A DNA stretch of 23,103 bases, taken from contig JBPYFB010000485.1 in NCBI GenBank assembly GCA_051986465.1, positions 1 to 23,103 on the forward strand. The letters run 5' to 3'. This document shows, piece by piece, positions 1 to 7,990 of this stretch. The position numbers and the translations under genes are program-made. How positions within the stretch are numbered: the stretch's first letter is position 1; every line of letters starts with the position of its first letter. Below the pieces are notes generated by a model. The model had not been told where the DNA came from, ran no database searches, and saw nothing but the letters and a program-made list of their open reading frames with translations. The stretch is from DATEJJ01 sp051986465 (GTDB lineage Bacteria; Actinomycetota; Actinomycetes; Mycobacteriales; Micromonosporaceae).

Positions 1-2
1 CG

Positions 3-806
3 ATCCTCTGGACGTTGCCGACGTTCGGCCTGTTCGCCACGTCGTTCCGGCCGGCGAAGGACGTGAACAGCAGCGGATGGTGGACGGTCTTCACGCACCC
101 CGCCTTCACGATCGACAACTACCACACGATCCTGTTCCAGAGCAGCTTCGGTAGCACCGGCGGCCTGATGCCGTTCTTCGTCAACTCGCTCGCGATCACG
201 ATCCCAGGAACGATCTTCCCGCTGGTGATCGCCGCGATGGCGGCGTACGCCCTGGCGTGGGTGCGGTTCAGGGGCAGCGACTTCCTGTTCTTCTTGATCT
301 TCGCGCTGCAGGTGGTACCGCTGCAGATGGCGTTGATCCCGCTGCTGAAGATGTACAGCGGCCTCGGCCTGTCCGGCGGTTCGAGCTACGCGCCGGTATG
401 GCTGTCGCACACCATGTTCGCCATGCCGCTGGCCATCTTCCTGCTGCACAACTTCATCGCGCAGCTACCCAAGGACGTGATGGAGGCGGCACAAGTGGAC
501 GGGGCCAACCACTTCAAGACGTTCCGCAGCATCGTGCTGCCGCTCGCGGCGCCGGCGCTGGCCTCGTTCGCGATCTTCCAGTTCCTCTGGGTCTGGAACG
601 ACCTGCTGGTCGCGCTGACGTTCACCTCCGGCGACGCCGTCTCCCCGCTCACTGTGCGCCTGGCCCAGCTGGCCGGGTCGTTCGGCCGCAACTGGGAGCT
701 GCTGACGGCGGGCGCGTTCGTCTCGATGGTGATCCCGTTGATCGTGTTCTTCTCGCTGCAGCGGTACTTCGTGCGTGGCCTGCTGGCCGGTTCGGTCAAG
801 GGGTGA
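3..806 (+). CDS. Carbohydrate ABC transporter permease, MalG type (5'-truncated)
   Basis: Inner-membrane permease of a binding-protein-dependent sugar importer. The reading frame is already open at base 3 and begins with residues typical of the first MalG transmembrane segment (LWTLPTFGLFATSFRP), so the true start lies upstream of the window; the TTG at 15 is internal. Several hydrophobic segments follow, and the cytoplasmic EAA loop that docks on the ATPase is clear at about 482-545 (EAAQVDGANHFKTF..IVLPLAAP). The C-terminus (QRYFVRGLLAGSVKG) is the usual ending of this family. The adjoining lacI-type and alpha-glucosidase genes suggest an alpha-glucoside or maltodextrin substrate, which is inference from context only. 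The binding protein, the first permease and any operator would lie upstream, outside the window. Confidence 0.93.
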   Translation: MLWTLPTFGLFATSFRPAKDVNSSGWWTVFTHPAFTIDNYHTILFQSSFGSTGGLMPFFVNSLAITIPGTIFPLVIAAMAAYALAWVRFRGSDFLFFLIFALQVVPLQMALIPLLKMYSGLGLSGGSSYAPVWLSHTMFAMPLAIFLLHNFIAQLPKDVMEAAQVDGANHFKTFRSIVLPLAAPALASFAIFQFLWVWNDLLVALTFTSGDAVSPLTVRLAQLAGSFGRNWELLTAGAFVSMVIPLIVFFSLQRYFVRGLLAGSVKG

Positions 807-850
807 TACCGGACACGGAACAGGTGGTCGCGAGCTGAACGGCTCGGATC

Positions 851-1921
851 ATGGCGAAGATCGACGACGTGGCGAAGTTGGCGGGTGTCTCCACCGCGAC
901 CGTATCGCGGGCCCTGCGGGGCCTGCCCGTGGTCGCGGAGGAGACCCGCACCCGCGTCGCCAACGCGGCCGCCGCGCTCGGGTACGTCGCGTCGCCCAGC
1001 GCGTCCCGCCTGGCCGGCGGGCGTACCGGCTGCGTCGGGATGATCGGCGTACGCATCACCCGCTGGTTCTTCGCGACCGTGGTGGAGGCCGCCGAGGAGT
1101 CGCTGTACCAGGCCGGTATGGACGTGCTCCTGTACAACCTGGGTGGGCGTGAAGAGCGGCGCCGGTGGCTGTTCACCGGCGAGGCCCTGCAGAAGCGCGT
1201 GGACGGGGTCATGCTCATCTCCACGCCGCTGCAGGATGAGGACATCGCCACCGTGGCCGGGCTCAAGGTGCCCGGCGTGACGATCAGTTCAGGAACGCCG
1301 GTACCCGGCTGGCCGGGCGTACGCATCGATGACGTCGCCGCCGCCCGTACCGCGACCGAGCACCTGCTGTCCCTCGGCCACGAGCGGATCGCGTACATCT
1401 CCGGCGACGCGCGCGACGAACTCGCCTTCACCGCGCACGGCGACCGGAGCCGGGGCTTCCGGGAGGCGCTGGCCGCGGCCGGCGTCCGGTTCGACCCGGC
1501 GCTCGACATGGAGGCCGAGTTCAGCGTCGCGGGCGGCGAGTGGGCGACCGGGGAGTTGTTGCGCCGCGGCCGGCCACCCACGGCCATCGTGGCCGCGTGC
1601 GACGAGATGGCGTTCGGCGCGATGCGTGCGCTGCGAGCCGCGCGCTTGCGGGTACCCGACGATGTGAGCGTCATCGGCATCGACGACCACGACCTGGCCG
1701 CCGCCCTCGGCCTGACCACCGTCGCGCAGCCGGCGGCGGAGCAGGGCCGCCTGGCCGCGACCACGCTGCTGCAGTCGTTGCTGGGCCGCCCGGCGCCGCC
1801 GGCTACCGAGCCTCTGCTGTTGCCGACCAGACTCGTGGTGCGGGAATCCACCGCACCACCGCGCAAGAGCGCCGGCGCGATGCGCCGGCGGATAGGAACG
1901 AGCGGAGCGATCGACGTATGA
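851..1921 (+). CDS. LacI-family transcriptional regulator
   Basis: Sugar-responsive DNA-binding repressor of 356 residues, the normal LacI/GalR length. Residues 3-23 form the LacI helix-turn-helix (KIDDVAKLAGVSTATVSRAL), followed by the hinge-helix region (about 45-58). The rest is a periplasmic-binding-protein-like effector domain, including the C-terminal signature VPDDVSVIGIDDHDLA. It starts 44 bases after the permease stop with no strong ribosome binding site. Its stop overlaps the start of the alpha-glucosidase gene in an ATGA junction at 1918-1921, so the two are translationally coupled. It probably controls the importer and glucosidase in response to an alpha-glucoside; the operator should lie upstream of the operon and is not seen here. 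The C-terminal tail is rich in Arg. Confidence 0.93.
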   Translation: MAKIDDVAKLAGVSTATVSRALRGLPVVAEETRTRVANAAAALGYVASPSASRLAGGRTGCVGMIGVRITRWFFATVVEAAEESLYQAGMDVLLYNLGGREERRRWLFTGEALQKRVDGVMLISTPLQDEDIATVAGLKVPGVTISSGTPVPGWPGVRIDDVAAARTATEHLLSLGHERIAYISGDARDELAFTAHGDRSRGFREALAAAGVRFDPALDMEAEFSVAGGEWATGELLRRGRPPTAIVAACDEMAFGAMRALRAARLRVPDDVSVIGIDDHDLAAALGLTTVAQPAAEQGRLAATTLLQSLLGRPAPPATEPLLLPTRLVVRESTAPPRKSAGAMRRRIGTSGAIDV

Positions 1922-3585
1922 GTGCAACCGAGCAGACAATCCACCCCGCCGACCCGAGCACCGCACCCTGGTGGCGGCACGCCGTCATCTATCAGGTGTA
2001 TCCGCGGTCGTTCGCCGACTCGAACGGCGACGGGATCGGCGACCTGCCGGGGGTGATCGACCGCCTTGACTACCTGGCGGAGCTCGGCGTGGACGCGGTG
2101 TGGCTGTCGCCATTCTTCCGCTCGCCCCAGGCCGACGCCGGTTACGACGTCTCGGACTACCGCGACGTGGACCCCATCTTCGGCTCGCTCGCCGACGCGG
2201 AGACGCTGATCGCGCGGGCACACGAGCGCGGCGTGCGGATCATCGTCGACCTGGTGCCCAACCACACCTCGGACCAGCACCCGTGGTTCCAGGCGGCGCT
2301 GGCCGCGCCGCCGGGCAGCCCGGAGCGCGCGCGATACATGTTCCGCGACGGGCGCGGACCCAACGGCGAGCAGCCGCCCAACAACTGGCTGTCCGTGTTC
2401 AGCGGGCAGGCCTGGACGCGGGTACCGGACGGGCAGTGGTACCTGCACCTGTTCGACTCCGGGCAGCCCGATCTGAACTGGGACAACGACGAGGTACGCG
2501 CGGAGTTCGAGGACATCCTGCGGTACTGGCTGGACCGCGGCGTGGACGGTTTCCGTGTCGATGTGGCACACGGCCTCGTCAAGGCGCCCGGGCTGCCCGA
2601 GTGGGACGCATCGCAGATCCCGACCTCCACCGAGGAGGAGGGGCTGCGCAGCGGTCCGATGTGGGACCAGGACGGGGTACACGAGATCTTCCAGAGCTGG
2701 CGGAAGATCCTCGACCAGTACCCGGGCGACCGGATCCTGGTCGCGGAGGCGTGGGTCGCCCCGGCGGAGCGGCTGGTGCGCTACATCCGCCCCGACGAGA
2801 TGCACCAGGCGTTCAACTTCGTGTACCTGCGCACGCAGTGGGCCGCCGCCAACCAGCGCGGCGCGATCGCCAACTCGCTGCGCGCGGCCGATTCCGTTGG
2901 CGCGCCGACCACCTGGGTGCTCTCCAACCACGACGTGATCCGGCACGCCACCCGCCTGGGGTATCCGCCGGAGGAGGTGCTGCCCAACGGCATCGGCATC
3001 GACGACACCCAGCCGGACCTGGCGCTGGGCCTGCGCCGGGCCCGTGCGGCGAGCCTGATGATCCTCGGCCTGCCCGGCGCCACCTATCTCTACCAAGGCG
3101 AGGAGCTCGGGTTGCCGGAGGACGTCTGGCTGCCCGACGAGACTCGGCAGGACCCGACCTGGCACCGCTCCGGCCATCTGGTACGCGGGCGGGACGGCTG
3201 CCGGGTGCCGCTGCCCTGGGTCTCGGACGCGCCCTCGTACGGGTTCGGCCCCGGACCAGCGAGCTGGCTGCCGCAGCCGGCGATCTGGGCCGAGTACGCG
3301 CTGGACCGCCAGCGCGCGGTGGCCGGCTCGACCTACGAGACGTACCGGGAGGCGCTGGCCGCGCGCCGGGAACTGCAGCTGGGTAAGGGCTCGCTGGCCT
3401 GGGTCGACCTGGGCGAGGACGCGGTGTCCTTCCGCAACGGCGGGGTGCTCGTGGTAGCGAACCTCGGCGCGGAACCGGTGACGCTGCCGGACGGCTACCA
3501 GGTGCGGATCGCGAGCGGACCGCTCACCGCGGACGGCAAGGTGCCCACCGATACCACGGTCTGGGCAGTGTCCACGGTGGACTGA
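1918..3585 (+). CDS. Alpha-glucosidase, glycoside hydrolase family 13
   Basis: Retaining alpha-glucosidase of 555 residues, probably cytoplasmic because no signal peptide is seen, hydrolysing imported alpha-glucosides to glucose. GH13 motifs in order: DLVPNHTS (111-118), GFRVDVAH with the nucleophile Asp215, ILVAEAW with the acid/base Glu277, and LSNHD with the transition-state Asp339. The N-terminus (WWRHAVIYQVYPRSFADSNGDGIGD) is characteristic of the oligo-1,6-glucosidase/alpha-glucosidase branch. The frame is open well upstream of 1918, but that part overlaps lacI out of frame. The ATG at 1918 overlaps the lacI stop and sits just before the conserved domain. Exact substrate specificity (maltose, isomaltose, trehalose or sucrose) cannot be read from the sequence. 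The 3' end is only 5 bases from the convergent gene. Confidence 0.95.
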   Translation: MSATEQTIHPADPSTAPWWRHAVIYQVYPRSFADSNGDGIGDLPGVIDRLDYLAELGVDAVWLSPFFRSPQADAGYDVSDYRDVDPIFGSLADAETLIARAHERGVRIIVDLVPNHTSDQHPWFQAALAAPPGSPERARYMFRDGRGPNGEQPPNNWLSVFSGQAWTRVPDGQWYLHLFDSGQPDLNWDNDEVRAEFEDILRYWLDRGVDGFRVDVAHGLVKAPGLPEWDASQIPTSTEEEGLRSGPMWDQDGVHEIFQSWRKILDQYPGDRILVAEAWVAPAERLVRYIRPDEMHQAFNFVYLRTQWAAANQRGAIANSLRAADSVGAPTTWVLSNHDVIRHATRLGYPPEEVLPNGIGIDDTQPDLALGLRRARAASLMILGLPGATYLYQGEELGLPEDVWLPDETRQDPTWHRSGHLVRGRDGCRVPLPWVSDAPSYGFGPGPASWLPQPAIWAEYALDRQRAVAGSTYETYREALAARRELQLGKGSLAWVDLGEDAVSFRNGGVLVVANLGAEPVTLPDGYQVRIASGPLTADGKVPTDTTVWAVSTVD

Positions 3586-3590
3586 CGCAC

Positions 3591-4214
3591 CTAGCGATAG
3601 AGCAGGAGGGCGCCGGTGGTGAGCAGGCCGGCGCCGACGGTCAGCACGACCGACCAGGCGTCGAGGCCGGAGCGCTGGGCGCGGGCCAGCAGGCGCGTGG
3701 GTACCAGGCCGAGCAGGGGCGCGGCGGCCAACAGGGCCAGCCGCGCCCAGCTCGGCCCGCCCAGCGCCAGGGCCAGCCGGGTCAGTGCGGCGGCGCAGGC
3801 CGCGCCGAAGAGGGCGGCGAGCGGGTACGCCCACGGGGCGAGCACCTGCACGACCGGTGCCGCGGCGAGCCGGGCGCGCACCTGACTGATCAGTCGGTCA
3901 GCGTCGGTACCGCCTTCGCGGTCGTCGGCGTCCGGGCCGGGTACCGGTCCGCGCCGCTTCGCCGCCCGCCAGCTCAGCCGGTTGCCGAGGTCGCCCCACA
4001 GGTACCGGGCCGCGACGTCGACCCGCTCCACCGCCTGCCGGGCGGCGGCCACCTCCCGGGACGCCTGCTCCACCTCGGCACTGGCCACCCGTACCGCCTC
4101 GGTGGCCGCGTCGCACTGCGCGGCGTACCACGCGTGCGCCGCCGCCTCGTCGCGGGCCAGGTCGTCCTTGATCGCCACGAGCCGGCCCACAAGCTCCACA
4201 TAGGACTCAGGCAT
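3591..4214 (-). CDS. Hypothetical membrane protein with N-terminal coiled coil, last gene of the FtsK-like cluster
   Basis: A protein of 207 residues not assigned to a named family. Residues 1-70 are helical and coiled-coil-like, rich in Ala, Glu and Arg. A polar, charged linker follows (about 85-115), then three hydrophobic segments at about 125-150, 156-176 and 186-206, so the C-terminal half is membrane-embedded. The start ATG lies inside the end of the upstream ATPase gene (8-base overlap, ATGCCTGA on the minus strand), which implies coupled translation and probably a shared complex. In type VII-like systems a small membrane protein commonly accompanies the FtsK-type ATPase; by position this is a candidate anchor, which is inference. 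Its 3' end leaves just 5 bases to the convergent alpha-glucosidase gene, so no separate terminator fits between them. Confidence 0.8.
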   Translation of the reverse strand: MPESYVELVGRLVAIKDDLARDEAAAHAWYAAQCDAATEAVRVASAEVEQASREVAAARQAVERVDVAARYLWGDLGNRLSWRAAKRRGPVPGPDADDREGGTDADRLISQVRARLAAAPVVQVLAPWAYPLAALFGAACAAALTRLALALGGPSWARLALLAAAPLLGLVPTRLLARAQRSGLDAWSVVLTVGAGLLTTGALLLYR

Positions 4215-6822
4215 AGGGGATCATCACCTCGGCGCTGCGCTGCTCGGAACGGTCGAACACCAGCGCTCGCCAGGGGCGCGGGTACCAGGCCGGGCCGCCC
4301 GGCTGCGGGTACAGCGGGGCGAGGTCGCCGCCGTGTACGTCGAGCGCGACCCAGGCGCCGATGCAGTCCAGCCGCGCGCCGATACCGCCGAGGTCCTCGC
4401 GCAGCCTCGCCACCGAGCGCCACCAGCCGAGTACGTGCGTGCGCTGCTCCGGTCCATTGTGGAGGATCCGGCGCAGTTGCTCGCGCCCCTTCGCGCCCAG
4501 CCGGGTACCGGCCGCGTCCACGGCGTACAGCACGAGGAAGCGGGTACGCCGACCGAGCTCTACTGTGGACAGTTCGAGCAGGTCGCCGAGCGCGTCCGGC
4601 TCGATCGTCTCGGCGTGCAGCGGCAGCGCGGCGGCCAGCTCGCGCGCGGCGGGCTCGGCGTCGGGATCCAGGCAGGCGATGGCGAACGCGGCCTCGCCGG
4701 GCGGGTACTGGCGGGCGAGCGAGGTGGCCGCGGCGGCGAGTACCGCGCACGCCTCCTCGACGCGGGTACCCAGCACGGCGAGGTTGCGGCCGGGGGAGCG
4801 GCGCAGCCGGATGCGGGCCGACCGGGCGGCGACGTCGATGGCGGCACCGAGCAGGGCGACCGGGTCGTCCGCGCCCGGGTGCAGGGCGTCCAACTCGGGC
4901 GCCTCTTCCAGGCGGGGTACCGCGTCGCCGTCGAAGAGGCGGGGCGGGAGCGTACCCGGTGTGCGGCGCCGCCACAGCGCCTGCTGCAGCTCACTCCACA
5001 TCGGACGGTCGCTCGCCGCCGGTACCCGTACCACCTGATTGGCCCCTGGTGCGCCGGAGTCGGCGTTGACGACGGCCTGGTGGCGCGCGATCTCCTGGGC
5101 CGCGGGGTTGGTATCGGGCAGGATCCGGCGCGCCTTGGGCAGCGCCACCCGCAGGGTGAACTGCGCGATCAGCCCGCCCCGCCCCCACAGCGCCTCGATG
5201 CCGGACACGTCCTGGCTGGCGAGGACGAGATGGATGCCCTGCGACCGGCCGCGCCGGGCGAGGTCCTCCAGCAGCGTGACGGCCTCCGCGGTCAGCCCGT
5301 CGCGCCCGGACAGCAGCACCTGGAACTCGTCCACCACGGCCACGATGCGCGGCCAGCGGCCGTCGGGATCCGCGGCGCGCAGTTCGGCGAGCGTGCTCAC
5401 CTCGTGCCGCTTGGCCGCCGCGGCCCGCTCGCGCAGTGCGCCGCCGAGGAAGCGCAGCAGCGCCAGGCCGAACTCCCGGTCGGTGTTGACGTTGACGCCG
5501 ACCAGGCGCACGTGCGGCAGCCAGGTACGGTCCACGTGCCCGGGCGCGTACCGGGCGAACGACACGCCCTCCTTGAAGTCGAGCAGGTACAGCTCCAGCT
5601 CGTCGGGGGAGTAGCGGGTGGTGAGCCCGGCGAGCCAGGCGTAGATGAGGTTGGTCTTGCCGGTGCCGGACGGGCCGCCGATGAGCGCGTGCGGCGGGTA
5701 GTCGCCGAGGGTCACCGTGACCAGCCGACCGTCGAGCCCTTCGCCCACCGGTGCGGTCAGGCCCGCCGCCGAGGACTCCGTCCACCACTGGGCGGGCAGC
5801 AGGTCGGCGAAGGCCGCGGGCGCCGGCCCGGAAGCGACCCGCTCCGCGATGTCCCGGCACACCTCGCTCACCAGTTCGGCCGGCGGCGGATCCAGGTGTA
5901 CCGGCAGCGAACCGTACCCGCGCACCGTCGCGTGTGGACCGTCCAGCCGGACAACCTCCATAGTGGACGTCTCGGGTACCGGGATGCCGCGCACCACCAG
6001 GTGTACGCCGCAGGCGACGCCGGTACGCAGGATCCGCTCCAACTGGGCGCGCTCGTGCCGGGTCGGCTCTTCGTCGCCGAGCAGCACCGCGATCCGCCAC
6101 GGCTCCGGCCGGCGCCCGGTCGCGGCGGCCATCTCGCGCAGCGATGCGTACGAGCCGGCGAGCACCGTCTCGTTGATCCGCCTGATGTGGTCGACGAGGT
6201 TGTCCAGCAAGCCGGTCAGGCCGCCCGGCCCGACGAACGTGAGCAACTGGCGGCCGGCGAGCGGGGCGAACCCGGCCAGCCCGCCGCCCAGCTGTTCGGG
6301 GTCGTACCCGGCCAGGACCACTCGCCCCGGGTCCGTACCGGCGAGCGCGCGCAGCAGCAGCGCGGCGATCACGCCGTCCGCGCCCCGACCGGTACCGGTG
6401 ACGGCGAGGTGTGCCCGGTCCAGCAACGGCACCAGTACCGGCACCGGCGTACCACCGGGCAGCCGTACCTCGCCGACGCGCAGCGGGCCGGGCGCCTGGG
6501 CGCGCGGTACCGGCGCGGGCCGGAAGGCGGACCAGGGCGCGCTCGCCGCTCCCGGTGCGTACTGCCGGGCAGCCTCGGCGGCGAGCCGGGTGGCCTGCGC
6601 GATCGCGGCCGCGTGCGCCTGCGCCGCCTCGGCCAGTCGCACGTCACGTGCCGCCGCGGCCTGGTCCGGTACCCGCTGTGCCGACCGGCGCGCCGCGGCG
6701 AGCCGTGCCGCAGCCGCCCGCAGCCGCTCCTGCGCCTCGGCGAGCTGTGCGCGCGCCGCCGCCCTGGCCCGGCCCAGATCCGTACGCACGCCGACGACGA
6801 GGTGCTCGCGCGGTTCAGCCAT
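4207..6822 (-). CDS. FtsK/SpoIIIE-domain ATPase with three FtsK-like units (EccC-like layout)
   Basis: A protein of 871 residues, probably a hexameric motor. Residues 14-90 form an Ala/Arg/Glu-rich coiled coil. The middle unit is a complete FtsK domain: Walker A GGPSGTGKT at 382-390 (Lys389), Walker B IVAVVDEF at 493-500 (Asp498-Glu499), and the sensor-like segment GIHLVLASQD at 529-538. Two flanking regions keep FtsK-like spacing but have lost the P-loop lysine: HLAVTGTGRGADG near 138-150 and NLAVLGTRVEEA near 680-691. The end (ALVFDRSEQ..VMIPY) is like FtsK/EccC C-termini. No transmembrane segment is evident, so membrane contact may come from the downstream membrane protein. It overlaps both neighbours by 8 bases. 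Some conjugation and DNA-translocation ATPases share this fold, but no relaxase or transfer gene is near. Confidence 0.9.
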   Translation of the reverse strand: MAEPREHLVVGVRTDLGRARAAARAQLAEAQERLRAAAARLAAARRSAQRVPDQAAAARDVRLAEAAQAHAAAIAQATRLAAEAARQYAPGAASAPWSAFRPAPVPRAQAPGPLRVGEVRLPGGTPVPVLVPLLDRAHLAVTGTGRGADGVIAALLLRALAGTDPGRVVLAGYDPEQLGGGLAGFAPLAGRQLLTFVGPGGLTGLLDNLVDHIRRINETVLAGSYASLREMAAATGRRPEPWRIAVLLGDEEPTRHERAQLERILRTGVACGVHLVVRGIPVPETSTMEVVRLDGPHATVRGYGSLPVHLDPPPAELVSEVCRDIAERVASGPAPAAFADLLPAQWWTESSAAGLTAPVGEGLDGRLVTVTLGDYPPHALIGGPSGTGKTNLIYAWLAGLTTRYSPDELELYLLDFKEGVSFARYAPGHVDRTWLPHVRLVGVNVNTDREFGLALLRFLGGALRERAAAAKRHEVSTLAELRAADPDGRWPRIVAVVDEFQVLLSGRDGLTAEAVTLLEDLARRGRSQGIHLVLASQDVSGIEALWGRGGLIAQFTLRVALPKARRILPDTNPAAQEIARHQAVVNADSGAPGANQVVRVPAASDRPMWSELQQALWRRRTPGTLPPRLFDGDAVPRLEEAPELDALHPGADDPVALLGAAIDVAARSARIRLRRSPGRNLAVLGTRVEEACAVLAAAATSLARQYPPGEAAFAIACLDPDAEPAARELAAALPLHAETIEPDALGDLLELSTVELGRRTRFLVLYAVDAAGTRLGAKGREQLRRILHNGPEQRTHVLGWWRSVARLREDLGGIGARLDCIGAWVALDVHGGDLAPLYPQPGGPAWYPRPWRALVFDRSEQRSAEVMIPYA

Positions 6823-7678
6823 CCGGTTGCTCCGCGTCGCGCAGGCTGTCCGGGTCGCGCCCCAGCCGGTGTAGCAGCACGCCGACGAGAACGGCCCAGG
6901 TGACCGCCGGGTCGGCCGGATGCGGCGGGGGCCGGTCGGACCCGCCGTCGGGTGGCGGTACCCGGCAGACCCGTGCCAGCAGCGCCGGCAGCAGCTCGTC
7001 GGGTACGCCGGGCAGCAGCGCGCGTACCGGCTCCTGGGTGCGCTTGGTCAGCTCCGGCAGGTCCGCCGCGGCCGGTTCGTGGCCGAGCAGGTCGGTGGCG
7101 AGGTGCCGGGCGACCGGCGGGCTGATTGCGGACAGGCCCAATCCGACCGGCGCGCCCACCCGGCGCAGCTCCGCGCGTAACCGCTCGCGGTCGCCCGCGC
7201 GTACCGGCCGCGCGACCCGGCGCAGCAGGTCGGCCGGGTCGGTCGGGGCACCCCGCTCGTCGACCGGTTCGCCGGCCGTGCCGTGGTCGGTGACCTGGTC
7301 GACCCGCTCCGTCCACCACCGCCCGAGCGGTGTCGCGTCCGGCTGAGTGTCTGATGTGGACGGTGGCGGGGCGGGTGGCCGCAGGCCCCGCCGCCAGCTC
7401 GCGTCGGGCGTCGGCGCGGCGTCGTAGGGCAGGCCGAGCGCCGCGAGGTAGGCGGCGAGCGAATCCTGCGCGCCGCGAAGCGCGAGTGCCGCCGCTTCGA
7501 GCTGTTCGGTGGCGTTGGCGAGCTGGCCCACGCCGACCTCGTGGACCGACTCCTGCCGTACCCACTGCAACAGCTCCATGCCCACCCGCAGTCGCTCGGT
7601 CGCGGCGGTGACCAGGCCCAGGGGTAGCTCGTCGGCGGCGGCGTGGAGCTGTGCGCCGAGCTCCTCGATCAGAGACAT
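6815..7678 (-). CDS. Hypothetical protein of the FtsK-like cluster, N-terminal helical hairpin plus Pro-rich linker
   Basis: A protein of 287 residues with no family recognised. Residues 1-83 are predicted helical and end in HEVGVG...AAYLAAL, which resembles the second helix of the 86-residue protein encoded just upstream (HEAVGA...TYVATL). A linker rich in Pro, Ser and Thr follows (about 87-118), then a conserved-looking, mostly helical domain (about 119-235) with WWTERVD and PVGLGLSAISPPVARHLA, and a Pro/Asp-rich end. There is no signal peptide or clear membrane segment. The ATG at 7678 has AAGGGG upstream. Its stop overlaps the ATPase start as ATGGCTGA (minus strand). By context it may be a substrate, chaperone or adaptor for the ATPase; this is inference. 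Confidence 0.8.
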   Translation of the reverse strand: MSLIEELGAQLHAAADELPLGLVTAATERLRVGMELLQWVRQESVHEVGVGQLANATEQLEAAALALRGAQDSLAAYLAALGLPYDAAPTPDASWRRGLRPPAPPPSTSDTQPDATPLGRWWTERVDQVTDHGTAGEPVDERGAPTDPADLLRRVARPVRAGDRERLRAELRRVGAPVGLGLSAISPPVARHLATDLLGHEPAAADLPELTKRTQEPVRALLPGVPDELLPALLARVCRVPPPDGGSDRPPPHPADPAVTWAVLVGVLLHRLGRDPDSLRDAEQPDG

Positions 7679-7690
7679 GGCCGCCGCCCC

Positions 7691-7951
7691 TTATAAGGTG
7701 GCGACGTAGGTCTGCGCCTGTTCGACCGCGGCGAGAGTGGCGGTCAGGCAGTCCTCAAGGTCGGTCGCGGCCTGGCTGAGCGCGGCGTGCGCGGCGCCGA
7801 CCGCCTCGTGGCCGCTGCCCTCCAATGCTGCCGCCAGGCTCTGCTGCGCCTCGGCGAGCTGCTCGCTGGCGGTCCGCAGCGCGGCCTGGCCCTCGGTGAT
7901 CTGCTGGATCGCGGCGTCGATAGCCGCCTTGAGTTCGGCGACGCTGGCCAC
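7691..7951 (-). CDS. Small helical-hairpin protein, WXG100-like in size and shape
   Basis: An 86-residue protein, almost entirely helical: helix one about 3-43, a short turn EGSGHE at 44-49, helix two about 50-84, without signal peptide or membrane segment. This matches the size and hairpin shape of type VII secretion (Esx/WXG100) proteins, but the Trp-x-Gly turn is replaced by Gly-Ser-Gly, so family membership is not proven. The start is GTG at 7951, preceded by a strong ribosome binding site (GGGGAGG, 7961-7967, 9 bases away). That site is stronger than those of the following genes, which suggests high expression. It lies 12 bases before the 287-residue gene and 39 bases after the kinase-like gene, all on the minus strand. 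Confidence 0.82.
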   Translation of the reverse strand: MASVAELKAAIDAAIQQITEGQAALRTASEQLAEAQQSLAAALEGSGHEAVGAAHAALSQAATDLEDCLTATLAAVEQAQTYVATL

Positions 7952-7990
7952 TTCGCGAGACCTCCCCAGGCAGCGGAGACCTCCATGACA

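Noticed and set aside
831..846. Small hairpin CGAGC-N6-GCTCG before lacI
   Set aside because: A 5-bp stem is expected by chance in sequence this GC-rich; no evidence for attenuation or an operator.
796..3834. Very long open frame on the minus strand (1012 codons) opposite lacI and the alpha-glucosidase gene
   Set aside because: Its translation is low-complexity Arg/Ala/Pro-rich without family features. The plus strand carries two complete, motif-bearing proteins there; long antisense frames are normal at this GC content.
4333..6903. Long open frame on the plus strand (856 codons) opposite the FtsK-like gene
   Set aside because: Composition is antisense-like with no motif, while the minus-strand frame has intact Walker A and B motifs.
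7689..7698. 10-base palindrome CCTTATAAGG between the hairpin gene and the 287-residue gene
   Set aside because: It arises from the TAA stop and the AAGGGG ribosome binding site and is too short to claim as an operator.
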